From Ignavibacteria bacterium UBA5771 (GTDB taxonomy: Bacteria > Bacteroidota > Ignavibacteria > Kapaibacteriales > UBA2268): DNA of 6,210 nucleotides. Below the pieces are notes generated by a model that saw nothing but the letters and a program-made list of their open reading frames with translations, searched no databases and was not told where the DNA came from. Below are positions 5,910-6,210 of the stretch, one piece after another. The DNA lies in the NCBI GenBank assembly GCA_002418685.1, contig DIEP01000114.1:6854-13063 (forward strand). The letters run 5' to 3'. Numbering within the stretch: the stretch's first letter is position 1; every line of letters begins with the position of its first letter. Both the position numbers and the translations under genes were made by a program.

Positions 5910-6210
5910 AAAATAAGCATATTATATATATCATACCATTATTATTGTTTGTTGCTTGTGTCCAAACACCTCATCCAACAGAGCAAGAAAGTTCGAACTA
6001 TTCCAAGCCTGCCGCATTTATTTTATGTGAAGGGTTATATGGATATAATAATGCCTCACTGACGCGATATGATATGGCAATAAATAAAGCAATTACGAAT
6101 TTTATAGAGGAAAATAATCCAGGGAATCAATTAGGCGATATTGCAAATGATGCAATTCTCAAAGGCGATAGCTTATTTGTGCTTGTTTCCACTTCCAAAG
6201 TTCTTTATTT
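5906..6210 (+). CDS. btuG: BtuG-like surface lipoprotein (DUF5074/YncE-type beta-propeller), N-terminal 101 residues
   Basis: The frame runs off the right edge. Residues 1-17 are a lipoprotein signal peptide with a lipobox-like LFVAC; C18 would be lipidated (F at -3 is unusual but tolerated). After a short polar linker the first propeller blade begins: KPAAFILCEGLYGYNNASLTRYD (34-56 in two stretches), then NNPGNQLGDIANDAILKGD (70-88) and LFVLVSTSKVLY. The NEG-like opening, NNASL-x-x-YD, N-x-LGD and GD-x-L-x-V-x-x-x-S-x-K series is what I know from the BtuG/DUF5074 propeller family. BtuG of Bacteroides thetaiotaomicron binds cobalamin very tightly and caps BtuB. The riboswitch and BtuB upstream support the same job here. 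Its ATG sits in an ATGA overlap with the preceding stop, so translation is coupled. It could instead be another YncE-like protein; the rest of the gene is needed. Confidence 0.75.
   Translation, partial: MKNKHIIYIIPLLLFVACVQTPHPTEQESSNYSKPAAFILCEGLYGYNNASLTRYDMAINKAITNFIEENNPGNQLGDIANDAILKGDSLFVLVSTSKVLY

Noticed and set aside
1..6210. CRISPR arrays, insertion sequences, tRNA or rRNA genes, defence or phage genes
   Set aside because: No regularly spaced repeats, terminal inverted repeats, transposase-like frames or structural RNA cores other than the riboswitch were found; the window reads as ordinary chromosome.

Overview
The window is AT-rich, compact and free of mobile elements. It points to a member of the Bacteroidota or a close relative such as the Ignavibacteria/Kapabacteria lineage. 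The reasons are two secreted proteins with type IX secretion (T9SS) C-terminal tails, a BtuG-like surface lipoprotein so far known from Bacteroidota-type vitamin B12 uptake, promoter-like TAnnTTTG boxes, and mostly weak Shine-Dalgarno sequences. I cannot name a species.

Left part (1-1261, minus strand): a two-gene operon. A single-domain CheY-like response regulator comes first. The DNA-repair ATPase gene radA follows, coupled by a TAATG stop/start overlap and cut by the left window edge after 258 codons. Middle (1262-1627): a 366-base divergent intergenic region. It holds a candidate promoter for each direction and a clear cobalamin riboswitch (about 1359-1515). Next come two mutually exclusive hairpins, one of which looks like an intrinsic terminator that buries a ribosome binding site and start codon, and a possible 17-codon hydrophobic leader ORF.

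Right part (1628-6210, plus strand): a tightly packed four-gene operon under the riboswitch. In order these are a 473-residue exported protein of unknown function with a T9SS tail, a 644-residue BtuB-type TonB-dependent receptor whose TonB box closely matches that of E. coli BtuB, a 299-residue exported protein of an unnamed surface-protein family with a divergent T9SS tail, and the first 101 residues of a BtuG-like lipoprotein. Spacings are 9, 16 and -4 bases, so one transcript is likely.

Inferred working model: when B12 is scarce the cell makes an outer-membrane corrinoid uptake complex. BtuB is the channel, the BtuG-like propeller is the lid or capture protein, and two T9SS-delivered proteins sit on the surface or are secreted. 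The T9SS-exported partners are the least described part and the best candidate for a new component of B12 capture. The expression platform is also odd, because its geometry does not give simple repression by B12.
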